Part shown: piece by piece, positions 11,546 to 24,120 of the stretch
How positions within the stretch are numbered: position 1 is the stretch's first letter
Layout: every line of letters begins with the position of its first letter
Assembly: GCF_028502605.1 (NCBI RefSeq)
Contig: NC_079237.1
Span: 2,480,001-2,544,000 of the forward strand
Reading direction: 5' to 3'
DNA from: Trichoderma breve
Lineage: Eukaryota; Ascomycota; Sordariomycetes; Hypocreales; Hypocreaceae
Length of the DNA: 64,000 bases
The notes under the pieces: model-generated
Databases searched by the model: none
What the model was told of the DNA's origin: nothing
The model's input: only the letters and a program-made list of their open reading frames with translations
Program-made: the position numbers and the translations under genes

Positions 11546-12268
11546 TTACTGAGTCTTGTCAAAGGCATCAGTCTTGGAGCGGAGACCGGCAGAAGTGCCA
11601 GGGCCCTGGAAGTATCGGCCGAGGGTAGGAGCAAGGAAAGATCGGAAAACGACCTCAGCGCCGCTACAGGGGCAAAAAATTAGATCTTTCTACACGTGGA
11701 AGCTTTCTGGAAGAGAAACTTACCGGAAAGTGGGGAGAGCCAGCCACAGCAGGAAGATGAACTTGAAGACAAAGTAGAAGGGGAACCAGTAAACAATGCT
11801 GAAGAAGCCCTCGACGACGGTGAAGAAAGCGAAAACAACCCAGTACTGAAAAATGGAATTAGTCGCCGTGATTCTTTGATCCGCGTAGACGCAATGTGCA
11901 GGGGCAATCAGAAGTAACTCACCGTCAGCCACTGAGTGTCATCTTCCTTGGACTGAGAGAACAAAGCGCCCAGAGAGTAGTAGCCAGGAAGAACAAAGCC
12001 GGCAAAGTTTGTGAGGAGCTGGCCACCAATGTTGAAGATGATGAGGAAGAAGTAGAGAGCAGCAACACCGATGACGGCATAGGCCTTGGGGACACCAATC
12101 TGCTTCTCGAGATTGTTAAGGGCGGGGTATTTGGAGAGCTGTACATTTTACAAAGTCAGCACGCAGAGCTCGATTGAAGACAGAGCATTGGCCGAGGCGG
12201 CGCAGAAGACGAACCTCCTTATCAATGACGCTCAGATAATCCTGAGCCTTTGCCTGGGCAGACGCCAT
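11546..12268 (-). CDS. yop1: Yop1/REEP-type (TB2/DP1/HVA22) ER membrane-shaping protein
   Basis: Four exons, 12215-12268, 11923-12138, 11724-11845 and 11546-11663, encode 169 aa. All junction phases agree. The TB2/DP1/HVA22 family signature is clear: LEKQIGVPKAYAVIG leading into hydrophobic hairpins, GFVLPGYYSLGAL, then QWLTYWVVFAFFTVVEG and a final FYFVFKFIFLLWLALP hairpin. The hydrophilic end contains LAPTLGRYFQGPGTSAGL. Yop1 proteins insert as wedge hairpins and, with reticulons, generate curved ER tubules; they also bind Yip1 and Rab GTPases in vesicle traffic. Length is close to yeast Yop1 (about 180 aa). The gene is expressed from its own promoter in 12269 onward. Confidence 0.95.
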
Positions 12269-14135
12269 TTTGCTTTAGGTTGAAGCTTGATGCTCAAATT
12301 TGCGCAGCTGTCGACGTGGAGATTCTTGCGACGACAGCAAAAGGTCCCCGCAAATAAGAATAAGAAATAAATAAGCACAAGGTGTAGATGAATAAAGTGA
12401 TAGTAGCGCTAGGGGAGGTGCTTCGAGATAGCAGAGCAGAGCAGGAGGAGGAAGAAAAGTTACAAAATAAGGGTGGATGCAGGAATGGGAGTGATGATGG
12501 TATTAAGAAGGTTGATCGAGCCCAGATTTCAGGAAGCTTTGATAAATAGCGTCAGCGGCTTGGGGCTTGTGGAAGTAACAGGTTGCACTTGGCAAGGGAA
12601 TGGACCGGCTACGTGTGCTGCTGAGTCGATCTGCTCCGTGCTGAAACTGGGGCCATGCTTGTGTTAGGGCCGAGGTTTCGGCTTCCGGCAAGGTACCTGC
12701 TCAGCCCAGCAGGGCTTGGCCGAAGTGAGGGGTACATGCCTTGGGTGAGATACATGCCGTCCTATCATTTGCATGGAAGGGTCGGATATTCTGCGGTGCC
12801 CCTTCAGGTGTGGTGGAGGGGAAAACGCAGCAACCTGAGAAATACGGCAATGGAAGACCAATGGAAGACGTCAAGACAGCAGATAACGCAGCGAGATGGA
12901 GCCCCAGCGGAGCATTTCCTGAATGTGCCTAACTACGGGATGTAGAACGCCGTAGAAGATGCGTACCTGTACAGCGCAGCGCTCGTCACGATCCGGTGCT
13001 GACTCGAGGTACTCTGTACGTGGCGACTACTCCGCACTACCCAGTAGTATTCCGGGCATTAGTCTTGTCCCCTGGGGACTTGGGGGACGTCAGCAGCAAG
13101 GGGTTTGTGAGAGGTCTTGGACTTGGAGAGCTTGCGAGGGAGCACCCGACAAAGGCTGTCGGACCATGAGCACGCGCATGTGATATCACCTATCTACTTT
13201 GAACAAGTACCATGCAGGGAACTAAGACCAAACTGAGAGCAAAGTGACAATTACTAACCTGAACAACTGAGCAGGAGAACAGGAGGGAAGCCAAAAGGTG
13301 CCATACCGCTTCTCAAGGTTTACTGTATTTCTCAGAATGATGATGCCAAGTACGGAGCTGAGAATTACCGTATTGCAAGCGCTGTCCGGCACCGCATCCG
13401 GGAGCTAGGCACTTGAATGAAATCATTAGTGTAGGTGGTAATGTGCTTTCATTCTCAACAGCGTACAGTTGACTACTATATTGCTGCACATTTGCCACTA
13501 CTAAATCAAGCAGGCAAGACAAGAGAGAAGAGAACAATAACAATATTATTTATTTATTTTTGGTTTGTCCTGCATCCCTTGATTCGTGCATATTATTCAG
13601 AAAAGCCACCATAAAATTATAAGGTATGACATGACAGCCTCTTCCGAACTCTTTTGTTATTGCCCCGCTCCTCACAATTCGGCCACAGCTGGAATTCCAC
13701 CTAATTAGTGCGCAAGCCTGCTTACCTAATGTCGCAAAGTTTGTTATTCTGCCTTTTGTTTAGTTTTGCCTAGTTTGGCTTCTTGCCCAGTTGGGGTCCT
13801 GCGTCTGCCCGTCTGCTTTTCTCCTCTCGTTGGCCTCGCAACAGAAAATCAAATCACAACAACAGCTGCAGCCAAAAGTCGACTCGGCACAAACCACCAG
13901 GCGCGCGCATCGACAGAATCGCCCGTGCAGCTCCTGTGCAAAGTCGCTTGCATCAGCTCCTTCTTCGCTTCCATCTTGGGATTTTTTTGACCCTTGCTCG
14001 CGTCTGGTCGCGGCGAGATCCGGGTCGCCAAACCTGCTCGTGTCTCCGGTCCACAGCCAATGTTTGTTGTCTAATTAGCAGCCATTTCGACGACAAACTT
14101 CAGCCCTTGAAACTCAACCACGCCAGACTCTAATC
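12269..14135. other. Divergent intergenic region (yop1 / rfx1)
   Basis: Nearly 1.9 kb with no recognisable coding sequence. The left end is the yop1 promoter; the right few hundred bases, pyrimidine rich from about 13740, are probably promoter and 5' leader of the RFX gene. Overlapping 60-116 codon frames in all phases at 13766-14133 are chance frames in that leader. Confidence 0.5.
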
Positions 14136-16753
14136 ATGGAACAGGGTATACTTTTCCTGGCCTGTGCAGTTGCTTTTCCTTTTAATCTCCTTCACGGCGC
14201 TGCCAGCTAACTCTTCGTTCCCCTGCAGACAATTCAGCGACACGCGCAGCGGCCAAGGCCAGGAAGCGGCCTCTCTCCCGCGCTTCCACGACGTCGATTC
14301 ACAGCGCCGCTACCCAGTCCAATCTCGACCAAACCGCCTTCGCCGAGGCCTCATCTCTCTATACTGGTCAATGGATCCCCAGTGAGCACCACGGTCACTC
14401 GAAAGACATGGGCGCCGCACCGCAAATGTCCCCTGAAGACATGATCCTGCAGGCGGCGACCCACATGCAGTCCTCGAACCACGACTTCTCCATGGACGGA
14501 TCCATGGGACCTGCCATGGCCCATCACATGCAATATCAACAACATCACACAATGACGAGGCATCCGCTGCCTGCCGAGCAGTACGGCGCCAATGCGAGCT
14601 TCACCGAGGGCGACAGTCAGATGTTGGATCGCGAAGAGAACGAGGACGGCGACTCCATGACGGGGGCCGCCGGTGCCGTCAAGACGGCCACGAGATCTAG
14701 TGCAAACAACGAGCTGGAAATGAGGCACCTCTACAGCGCGAACCGGCATCGCAGTCTCCAGGATGTGGCACGTGAACTGCATGGAAACGAGCGAGGGCCC
14801 AACTCAGAGCGCACCCGCCAGGTTTTTGCCATGTTGTGGTATGCGCCATGTGCTGTATGTGTTTAATGTTGCTTGTTCTGACATTGTGTGCTTGCAGGAT
14901 CAATTCAGTCTGTTCCAAAGGAAAGGGCTCCGTTCCTCGCGGCCGAGTGTATGCCAACTATGCCTCACGATGCGCTACCGAAAGAATTACAGTTTTGAAC
15001 CCAGCCAGCTTCGGAAAGTTGGTCAGGGTTCTCTTCCCCGGCCTCAAGACACGCCGTCTTGGAGTTCGAGGAGAATCAAAATACCACTACGTTAACTTCG
15101 CCCTCGCTGAGGATCAGCCAGAAGCGAAGGAGCCGCAGCCGCAGCCGCCGAGGGCGCTCCCAGAAGCAGCAGCAGCCCTTTCTCAGAGCCTTAGGTGAGT
15201 CGAAGGACGAAACTACCATGCGAATTAGGAAATAAAACAAGACTTGTTACTGATCCAGCTCCAGCGTCCCAACACAGCCTGGTAATAACAATGTTCGCCG
15301 GGATGTCCTACCCTCGCCTCAAACAGCCACACAAACTCAAATCAACCCCCTACCGACCAAGTCATCAAACAGATCCCACAGCCTCTATAACCACCCCGAC
15401 CTCAGCAACATTGATAACGTGAACGCTACATCCAACAAGACGGAGCTGCAGCTGGCGTTTCCGCCCCCTGATGAGAGCGCGTTCGAACAATCCGAGCCAA
15501 TTGCGCTACCTCCGATTGAATCCTATCTACCTCATGGAACCGACCCCGATGCAGCCAAATCGTTGTCTGCTTTGTACCGATCACACTGCACATCCTTGGT
15601 AGAGTGCATTCGATACTGCCGTGAAAAGACGTTCTTCCACCTATACACGTCTTTCCAGGGCACACTGACCATGCCCGTCCAGAAGTTGTTTGGACACCCC
15701 GCCCTTGCCCCGTGGATTGAGGGATGCGACATTGCGCTATACCAACGCATGATGCGCATCGTCTCTGGCTTGACTCTTCAAGTCGTTCCCAAGCCAGTTC
15801 TCGATACACTCCGCAACATTTCCGAGAGATTAGTGCCCCATATTCGAGACTCATTTCAAGGCCAACCACAGCACGTTATTACGGCCAAGGAATCGCCAGC
15901 TGCCATTTTTGCAGGCCTGTTGGATCGTGCCCTGCGTGTCAATCTGACGGCACATGCTGCAGCCAACATGCTTTCAAACCCGGCCAATCGCGATCAAATG
16001 TATGTCGACTGGATCACCATGATTCGCGCTCGCAAGATTGCCGAGTGCGTTCCAACCCGCGGCATGGACGACGTCGTCACCTTGCTCGTGACTGAAATTA
16101 GAGATTTGCTAGATCCGGCAAATGTTCCTTGGGAGGTTGAATGTCTAACAATCTATGGGGACGTGGTTACACGCAGTGGTCGCCAAGCGGAGGCCGATGC
16201 TGGCGTCGACACATCGGGTCAGAACGTCTTGGACAGATGGGTCAATTTCTTGCAAAGCCTGCCAGCAAAGTTCCCTTACGCATCACATGCAGATATTGTG
16301 TGGTGTGTTGAAAGAGTTGGAACCGCCGTCATGCGAGATCTCACATTAGCCCAAGGTAAGAGCTTTGGCTCCTGGTGGGTGACAAAGACGTGGGTGGATG
16401 AAATGACGTGCTTCCTGGCCGAGCAAGGCGGATTCATGAAGGAAAGTGCCAAAGCTCCCATACCGGCAGCAGAACCTCAGTCTCAGGTCTCCAGCAAGCC
16501 CACCAGCAGACAGGTTTCTCGATACAGCAGTGGCAGCGACGACGTGAGCGTAGCCCATGTATCACACACGCAGCCGGGCCGAGCGCCGTTTCCACCACCA
16601 AACAATACCAACTCGGCCCCGATGATTGCCGATTCCCATGATGATAGTGGCATAGGAATTCGGACTCCCGAGGAAGATTTTCCCATGGACAAGTTTACTT
16701 TCGCAGGAGCAGAAGGCCAGGGGCTGGAGCTGGCCGCGGGTGCAAGCTTATAG
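14136..16753 (+). CDS. rfx1: RFX-family winged-helix transcription factor (RFX1 type)
   Basis: Four exons, 14136-14145, 14229-14838, 14898-15194 and 15259-16753, encode about 803 aa. The acceptor of exon 4 could also be 6 nt further on, in the same frame. The RFX DNA-binding domain lies at about residues 185-285. Its core includes CSKGKGSVPRGRVYANYASR, then TERITVLNPASFGKLVRVLF and a LGVRGESKYHYVNF end, which binds X-box sites. After a Pro/Gln-rich linker comes the conserved extended region (LPPIESYLPHGTDPDAA through FVDWITMIRARKIAECV-like helices). Fungal RFX1 proteins act as repressors or regulators of DNA-damage, cell-cycle and cell-division genes (yeast Crt1, fission yeast Sak1). The N-terminal 180 residues are His/Met/Gln rich and the tail is Ser rich. 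The first coding exon holds only three full codons. Confidence 0.93.
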
Positions 16754-18199
16754 TAACCCTTTCTCGCCTCCACGAAATCACATGGACTGCGTTGCAAAAG
16801 AAGAAGAAGAAAGTTTCAAATAAACTGGAAAGATGGAATGGAGAGGGATGAGAGAGTTAATTACGCAGCGGATTGCTTCTGGTCTGGGCCAAGATCAGCC
16901 CGACCAAAGCTCGCTGCGATAGGAGACGGATTAATCACTGTGATGATCGGACGAATGGACGACGACACGACATCTGGACTGTAATAAAAGGCTTCCGCAC
17001 GGATGGTTCCGACCGGGGGATTGGTGTTTTTCTCTGTTTCTTGCTATATATTTCAAAGGCCTTGCGGTGGCCATCTTGTTTCCCGCTGGTTGTATTCTTT
17101 TTTTTATTATTTGAGGGGGAGGACCATGGCAAGGGGCGTGTTGGAATAGACGGGGTATTGGCAATTACTGGATAGGGTGTACGATGTATTCAGCACCTGT
17201 TTCTCCGGATACGGTGTGAATGGGTTCTCTGCTGCAGATGTGTTTTTTTCTTTTTATTTGATATCATGGTAGCTGAGCAGAGTACTGGGTATGTCATGCA
17301 TGTTGTGGCTCACCAGGTTGCGCCACAAGTAAGGGAATAGGACATATTCGACTGGAAAGCATACGTGAATTAATAATTGCCGTTGAAGTAGTCAGAGAGT
17401 AAGAAAGAGAGAAGAAGAATATCTTTGTCACTACTGGCTGCAATAGGACAACAACTACTACCATTGCCCTCTTCTGTTCGTAAGCCGCCACAGCCAAGTA
17501 AGACGGATGCAGTCAACGGCAGTGGTTTGATTCGTGCCCAGGGGTCTGTCTTATCTGAGACTCACCACCAAGACTCACCGTCTGCGTACACAACAACACA
17601 ATGATGAGATAGACATCAAATCAGGACCCAATTGATAAATGCGACGACTAATAGTATGACCGCTTTGCCGTGCCGGGTTCACACTTTGGTTTGACTATTG
17701 AAAATTCCCTCTTGATTTTCCCTGTTCGGAGCGGACGAAAAAAAAACTGGAGACGAGAGTCGCCGTTCTTCGGCCCACGCCACAATACAAAACCGGCTCC
17801 ATCACTCAGATTTTGGACCATTCGGTGTCCGAAACGCCCCTCCACTAAATCTGTGACTCTTTCGATTCATTGGAGATTCGGACTTGAGCTGAGGCAACCT
17901 TTTTTTTCCCCTTACCTTTTCTGCCATTGGAGGCTTTTTCGATCTGTGGCTTTCTCTTTTTTTCTATTCTATTAAAAAGCTAACTACAGTACATACTTCA
18001 ACCGCCACTATCTTTTTGACTTCGTGTCTTGAACATTTTACTCACTCAATTTTACTCTTTATTCTTTTTTCCTTCATTTGTCTTCAAGGGGTAATTGGGA
18101 CCCAAGACAAGGCCATCTCATCTAGTGGAGCGCAGAGTGGCCATTTAGCGGATTCAGTTTCGATTCCGAAGTCGCTAGCAGCAAGGAAGCATCGTCACC
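16754..18199. other. Intergenic region with hom3 promoter
   Basis: It holds the 3' end of the RFX gene at the left and the promoter and T-rich leader of aspartate kinase at the right. A TGACTC half-site for a Gcn4/CPC1-type bZIP is at 17854-17859. No gene is supported. Confidence 0.5.
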
Positions 18200-20060
18200 A
18201 TGGGCAGCGCGACATGTGATAATTCGTCCGACCTGGGCTGGGTGGTTCAGAAGTTTGGCGGCACGAGTGTCGGAAAATTCCCAGACAAGGTGAGTGAGAG
18301 TTGAGGTTATTTTGAATTCATTCTGTGCTTTTTCTCTTTGTTAAAGTTTGCGGGGTGTCAATGAGTCAATGCTGATGCGCGCTCTCATGATAGATTGCTC
18401 GTGATATTGTCAAGTAAGTTTGTCCACATGTGGCGATGGTGAGTCACGCATTGTATGGACTCCAGCTTATCATGATATTGCTACAGGGCCAATCTTTCGC
18501 GGAACCGAGTCGTTGTTGTATGCTCCGCTCGAAGCACGGGCAAGAAGGCCGAGGGCACCACTAGTCGGTAAGAAATCCCCATCTATGTTGGACTCGGTGC
18601 ATCTTGAAGGCGGAATTCTCATTGATTCGTTATCCAGGCTACTTGCTGTCTACACAAAACTCAAGAACATTGCTACGCCCATCAGCTCCGAGGAGAAGCA
18701 GCAGGAGTTGATTGAGCAGGCTGCAGGGCTCATCCAAGATGTTTGCAACGATCACGTCTCCGCCACTGTGACGTTTGTCCAGGATCCGGAGTTGAGAGAT
18801 GCCTTGGTAGCCAAGCTCAAGGCAGAATGCCAGGAGTTGATTGAGTACATCATGGCCACCAAGAGATTCAACCTTGAAATCAACTCAAGATCAAAAGACC
18901 GTGTCATCAGCTTCGGCGAGAAGCTCAGCTGCTTGTTTATGACTACATTGTTGAAAGATTCAGGAGTTGACGCTGAATACGTGGACCTGTCAGATGTCTT
19001 GCATAATGACACCCCTTCTCCATCCCTGGATGCCGGCTTTTACAAGCTGGCGGTAAGCAGATTTCTCAAGAAGCTCACCGCGTGCGAGCACCGGGTCCCG
19101 GTCGTCACGGGCTTCTTTGGAAACGTCCCTGGCAGCTTGATTGATGGAGATATTGGTCGCGGCTACACAGATCTCTGCGCGGCCCTTTGCGCCGTGGGAT
19201 TGAAAGCGGACGAGCTGCAGATCTGGAAGGAAGTAGACGGCATCTTTACGGCAGACCCTTCAAAGGTCCCCACAGCTCGATTGCTGCCATCCATCACGCC
19301 GTCAGAGGCCGCTGAATTGACGTTTTACGGTTCCGAGGTCATCCACCACCTTACCATGGACCAGGTCATTCGGGCTCATCCTCCCATCCCTATCCGCATC
19401 AAGAACGTTAAGAATCCTCGCGGAAACGGCACAGTGGTGATCCCAGACCCGATTCTGTCGGCGGCACAGCAGCTGCATCGATCACGACCTTCTCAACGGG
19501 CCCTGTTCAAGAATCCCAGGCGCCCAACTGCCGTCACAATCAAGGATCAGATCAGCGTCATCAACGTCCACTCAAACAAAAGGTCCATTTCACACGGCTT
19601 CTTCGCCCGCGTGTTTTCCATCCTCGACAAGCAGTCCATCTCCGTGGATCTCATCTCTACGAGTGAGGTACACGTCTCGATGGCCATCCACGCTGATGGA
19701 ATTCGATCGGAGGCGTTTGAGACTGCGAAGCGGGACTTGGCGGAGTGTGGAGATGTCAGCATTCTAACAGACATGGCTATTTTGAGTCTAGTTGGGGCAG
19801 ACATGAAGAACATGGTTGGCGTTGCTGGGCGCATGTTTTCGACACTCGGAGAGCACAATGTCAATCTCGAGATGATTTCTCAAGGTAAGTAAAACTACTA
19901 CTACTCCGCATGTTTTGCACCAGATTTTTGTTTGGCTAACGCATTGGATTTTTCCATTACAGGGGCGAGTGAAATTAACATTTCTTGTGTCATTGACGCT
20001 CGCGATGCCACGAGAGCCATGAATGTTTTGCATACCCATTTGTTCACATTCCTGGATTAG
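18200..20060 (+). CDS. hom3: Aspartate kinase
   Basis: Five exons, 18200-18289, 18394-18413, 18487-18567, 18638-19884 and 19963-20060, encode 511 aa, near the 527 aa of yeast Hom3. It phosphorylates aspartate to aspartyl phosphate, the first step toward threonine, methionine and isoleucine. The family signature KFGGTSVG is at residues 18-25. RVVVVCSARSTGKKAEGTTS completes the nucleotide-binding region across exons 3-4, and GFFGNVPGSLIDGDIGRGYTD-like residues and the WKEVDGIFTADP motif mark the catalytic core. Two C-terminal ACT domains (from about residue 380: ISVINVHSNKRSISHGF, then VGVAGRMFSTLGEHNVNLEM) provide feedback inhibition, in yeast by threonine. Exon 2 is only 20 nt. A Gcn4/CPC1-type site lies in intron 1. 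The start is supported by CACC before the ATG and the position of KFGGTS. Confidence 0.95.
18361..18368. promoter_or_regulatory. Putative Gcn4/CPC1 (general amino-acid control) site in intron 1
   Basis: The sequence ATGAGTCA, the complete Gcn4/CPC1 heptad TGAGTCA, lies in the first intron of the aspartate kinase gene. Amino-acid biosynthesis genes in fungi are commonly induced through this element. The match is seen directly; function from an intronic position is inferred. Confidence 0.4.
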
Positions 20061-20835
20061 GGGGGCGGTTTTGGCCATGATACCTAGCATTGCGGCGCCG
20101 ATTTATTTTTTACAGCATATATACGTGCACAGGATTTAGGTTGAGTTGATACAGAAGGAACTGCAAAGGCCTATCCCATTGCGAGGCCTTTCTTTATTAT
20201 TTCCATTATTCCCAAAGCTTTTGGATACATTTTCTTGTCTTTTTTTTTTTCCCTTTGTTTGTTGGGGTGAGGAAACAATCTAGCCCGACATGGTGCATTA
20301 CACCATCATCAGTTCTTCTGCTTCATACGCTGCTATGCGCTACATCATTGAGGAGTTTTTAAAAATTCGATAGATGATAGATAATAAATTGCATACATCA
20401 ACTAAAGATAAAAGATAATAAAAGAGAGAAATGCTAATAATGAACTCTTGATTCTCATCCGATTCCATTGTACATCATGAGATAAATTGCAGGGTATCTC
20501 TCAACGTTGCTATTATTAGCAAACAATGTCAGCCAGGTACCACTACTAGTAAGTCTGGGTGCTGAAGTACTTGCAAGTTAGAACCGTTTTTAGAAGAGCT
20601 CGGTGAAACCCACGCCGCCAAATCCCCCACCTGCGATACTTGTTTACCGAATACGCACTTACACCTCCGTCTCAACGTTTCAGCACCGCCAAAACAGCAC
20701 AACTCTCGCCACCAGCATCACGACGATGCGCCTCGCCTCACCTGAAGCTACATAGCAAACGCCGATGGTGTTGTGCGTACCACAAACTATACGAATAGCG
20801 CAGGCCTCATCGCCTGTGCACCAAATATCGCCACC
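20061..20835. other. Intergenic region (hom3 3' end / rcy1 promoter)
   Basis: Terminator region of aspartate kinase followed by the promoter and leader of the recyclin-type gene. It is AT-rich around 20340-20430. No gene is seen. Confidence 0.5.
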
Positions 20836-23670
20836 ATGTATCGGTCTGGAGGCTCTGGGCCTCGCAACCGGACCAGCATCTTGGGTGTCCTCAAGGCCAC
20901 CGAGCTCGATGCGCGATCCAAGCTCCCTGCAGGTAATGTCTTGTTTCTTTGCTGATTTGCTTTACCCTACGAGGCCATATGGGGAGCTCAATGGCAGCTA
21001 ACTGTGTTGCTGTGGACAGAAATCATGGTGACGATCCTCAACTACCTGCCCGTGGCCGACCAGTTGCGCTGTGCCCGCGTTTCCCACCGTTTGCGAGAGA
21101 TGGTATACGATGACACTCGTTGGGTATCACGACTGAAGAGTATGGGATGCTGGGACGAGCGAGAGGCTAGACAGAGGTTTGAAGAGTCGGTCAGGCGTAG
21201 GCGAGAAGCTGCTGCTGCTGCGGCGGCCGCAAACCAGGCCAACGATGGCAAGAAGAACGTAGTCGCATCGTCCACCATATTCGATGCCACGGTCGAGCAA
21301 CAACGTCGACAACGACCTGCTTCAGAACTGAGAGACGGGTTCGAGACCATGACAATTGGGACAAGCGATCCTGCTGAGGACCCCGCGGCGTACCTCGATG
21401 TTTTCAAGCGCGTCAAGAGCATCAGAGGCGGGGCAAGGCAGGAGTATGGCAAAATCTACAAAGCTCTCGCGCCCTTCTACTTTGATCTGGCCAAGGCAAA
21501 ATCGCACACGGACCCGATCGTGTTCAAAGCCTTTATAGATCCCGAGCAGCAGGCGCAGATGCTGGCCAACCTGCACAAATTCGCGGGGAGCGATTGGTCT
21601 GAGGGATGGGCCGTCAGAGATGCGAAGCTGACGGCAATGATGAACATCTTCGAGGCCGCTGTTCTGCGAGAGTTTGAGCAGGGCTACGAATTCTGGGATG
21701 TGGACGGGCGCATGCATCGATACGCTCATGTTTTGCACACGCTCAATGGCGCCAAGACTGGAATCGAGCTCTTTATACAGAAGCATCCCCTCTTTAATGA
21801 CCGTGACATGGTGCACAATCCAATGGACTGCTTGAACCAGGCATTTACAGACGATGTGACCCTGGAGCCATCACGTCGCTTCTTTGAGCAGGTGCTCCTC
21901 AAGGTCAACGAGCAAGCGAGCATTCTGGAACGAATATTTCCCGATCCCGCCGTTGTGTTTTGGGGGCTCACTGAAAAGGTCGCGGAGGACATTATTGCCG
22001 AATACACAACTCCCATGTTTGACGAGGCGCACGAGCGCAGCATTCTTTCCTACCTCAAGGCCATTTCCGGCATATTCGAGCAGACGATGAGATTCTTCCA
22101 ATCACTTACACCTCCCAAAGGGCCTGGGGAGGAAGGAGAAATAGAGAAGCGTGCCAAGCAGCTGACGTTGAAGGTGTTTGAGCCGCACCTCGATTTATAT
22201 CTGCAGGAGGAGCTGGATTACTTCACTAAACAGGCGGAAATAGAGGTCTCCCAGTGGGAGAAGAAGCTCTCCGAACAAGACTCATCTTTGGAGTCATTTT
22301 ATATGTCCAACATTAACCGTTCTGCTGAGAAGAACGACTTCTTGAGCTCTTTCAAGAAGGTTATTATGATGCCCGTCACAGTTCTACCCAATTTCCCCAT
22401 TGGCTCCCCATTTGCGATTAACAAACCCACATCCTCGCCCGCGGTTACTGCGAATGGTTCTGCAGCCTTGACCCCTCAGTCTTCACGACCACAAACTCCA
22501 GGATTGGGCAATGAAATCCAAGGACGGGGTACCAGTCCCATGCCTGGGGCGAAAGCTCCGACTGATGAGCTTGCAGCCAAAGCAGCCATAATGGCCTCCA
22601 AGTTGGAAGGCATAAAGTCTTTGTTCAGCATCGAAGTAGCTCTAGATTTGGTGCACAAGGCCAAGAGTAGCCTTGGGCGAGCCGCGGTGCTTATTCCCTT
22701 AGGCGGGCAGGTTGGAGGAGAAGCCAAGGAGCAATGCGCCAACATATTCATTGCGCTCGTTCGTATCCTCGGACAGCGGCACGTCAAATTAGGCTTTGAC
22801 ATGGCTGTAGATCACTTGTCTCAGTACAATCCGAGAGATGTCAGCGATCATGACCAAAAAGGCGTGGCGCCGTTGGTGATGTTTATTGAGCTGGTCAATG
22901 TGGGCGATCTTATATCCCAGATGATTGAAGTCTTTTACGAGCAGCAGCTCGCAGCGCCAAAGATTGCCGACAAGAACGACTTTTTGGATCCCTCCGGCCT
23001 AGCCAAGAAGAAGTTTGAGCAGATGCTCGATGAAAGCGTGGCGGCTGGGTTGAACAAGGGCATTGACGTTCTCATGGATGAGGTCGAATACCTCCAGGGA
23101 ACTCTGCAGCAGCCCACAGACTACAACCCTACCCCCCGCATACCAGTGGACGATGGGAACCATCGGATGTCCCACCGAGCAACGCTTGGATCTATGGCGG
23201 AGCTGGATATCGGGCCGACGCCCACGGCTCGTCGCATTGTCGACCTCGTCAGATCACACACCAACATGCTCATTGGCACGACGGAGAAGTCGATGCTCGA
23301 CGTCTTCAACGGCGAAGTTGGCCAGCGGCTCTTTACGGCGATATGCAAACACCTCAAGAGACAGCGTGTCAGCACCGACGGCGCTGTCAAGCTCATTGCC
23401 GACATGAATCTGTATTCCGACTATGTAAGGTCGCTCCGGAATCAGGATGTGCTGCCGTACTTTGCCGCGCTGCGCGAGTTAAGCCAGATTTACCTTATTG
23501 ATCCGGGCCATGCCAAAGAAATGGCTACGGTGATTGCGGATGGAGATCGGTTTGGCGGCGTGTTTCGTGCGGAGGAGGTGTACGAGTATGCGCAGCGTAG
23601 GGCGGATTGGTATCAGGTCAGGAGGAGCGTCGAGAGGGCAATGTACGGAATGGACTGCTTGGTCATGTAA
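20836..23670 (+). CDS. rcy1: F-box protein with Sec10-like domain (recyclin-1 type)
   Basis: Two exons, 20836-20932 and 21020-23670, give 915 aa. The start ATG is in a good context (CCACC before it). An F-box spans about residues 30-75 (LPAEIMVTILNYLPVADQLR, then CARVSHRLREMVYDDTRW). From about residue 130 to the end there is an alpha-helical exocyst Sec10-like region, for example YKALAPFYFDLAKAKSHTDP and VLPYFAALRELSQIYLIDP. This matches yeast Rcy1 and fission yeast Pof6, which link the SCF/Skp1 machinery to endosome recycling and cell separation. Residues 60-110 contain an Ala-rich insertion, and residues about 490-540 a Ser/Pro-rich linker. Function is inferred from family. Confidence 0.9.
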
Positions 23671-24120
23671 AGGGGAGAGCGGGATATCATTGCTGGGACT
23701 CGTTTTGGGTTGTTGGATAGAACTTGGGAATGATGAGATGATGAATTATGTGAGCTATGAAAGTTATTAAAAGTTTCTGGGTTGAGCGAAAAGGGGGGCG
23801 GTGGTGACCAAAAGGATATTTGGATAATGAGTGTGCCTAGATTGGCGCAATGCATAGATAGAAATCTTTATATATATACTCCTTGTACAGTGTGATGAAT
23901 AAAGAGAATAAGAATGCAACAAAATACGAATTGATTTTCCCATTATATAGCTTATTTGGCCTTGATCCATTGGGCCCCTATTCTCAGTTAAGAGCCAACT
24001 CCGTGGTAGATGTGGTATATACATGTATATGTTATCCGGATGAGAACGCCTTTTCATGGTCAAGTGCAGAGAGACCTCAAGAAAAACAAACAGAACAAAA
24101 GAAGCTCGAAACGGAGCATT
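23671..24120. other. Convergent 3' intergenic region
   Basis: This lies between the 3' ends of the recyclin-type gene and the CDK gene. AT-rich sequence near 23860-24010 may include both polyadenylation regions. No gene is seen. Confidence 0.5.

Noticed and set aside
13766..14133. Several overlapping frames before the RFX gene
   Set aside because: Three frames are open at once in pyrimidine-rich DNA, typical of a leader region; none shows a conserved motif.
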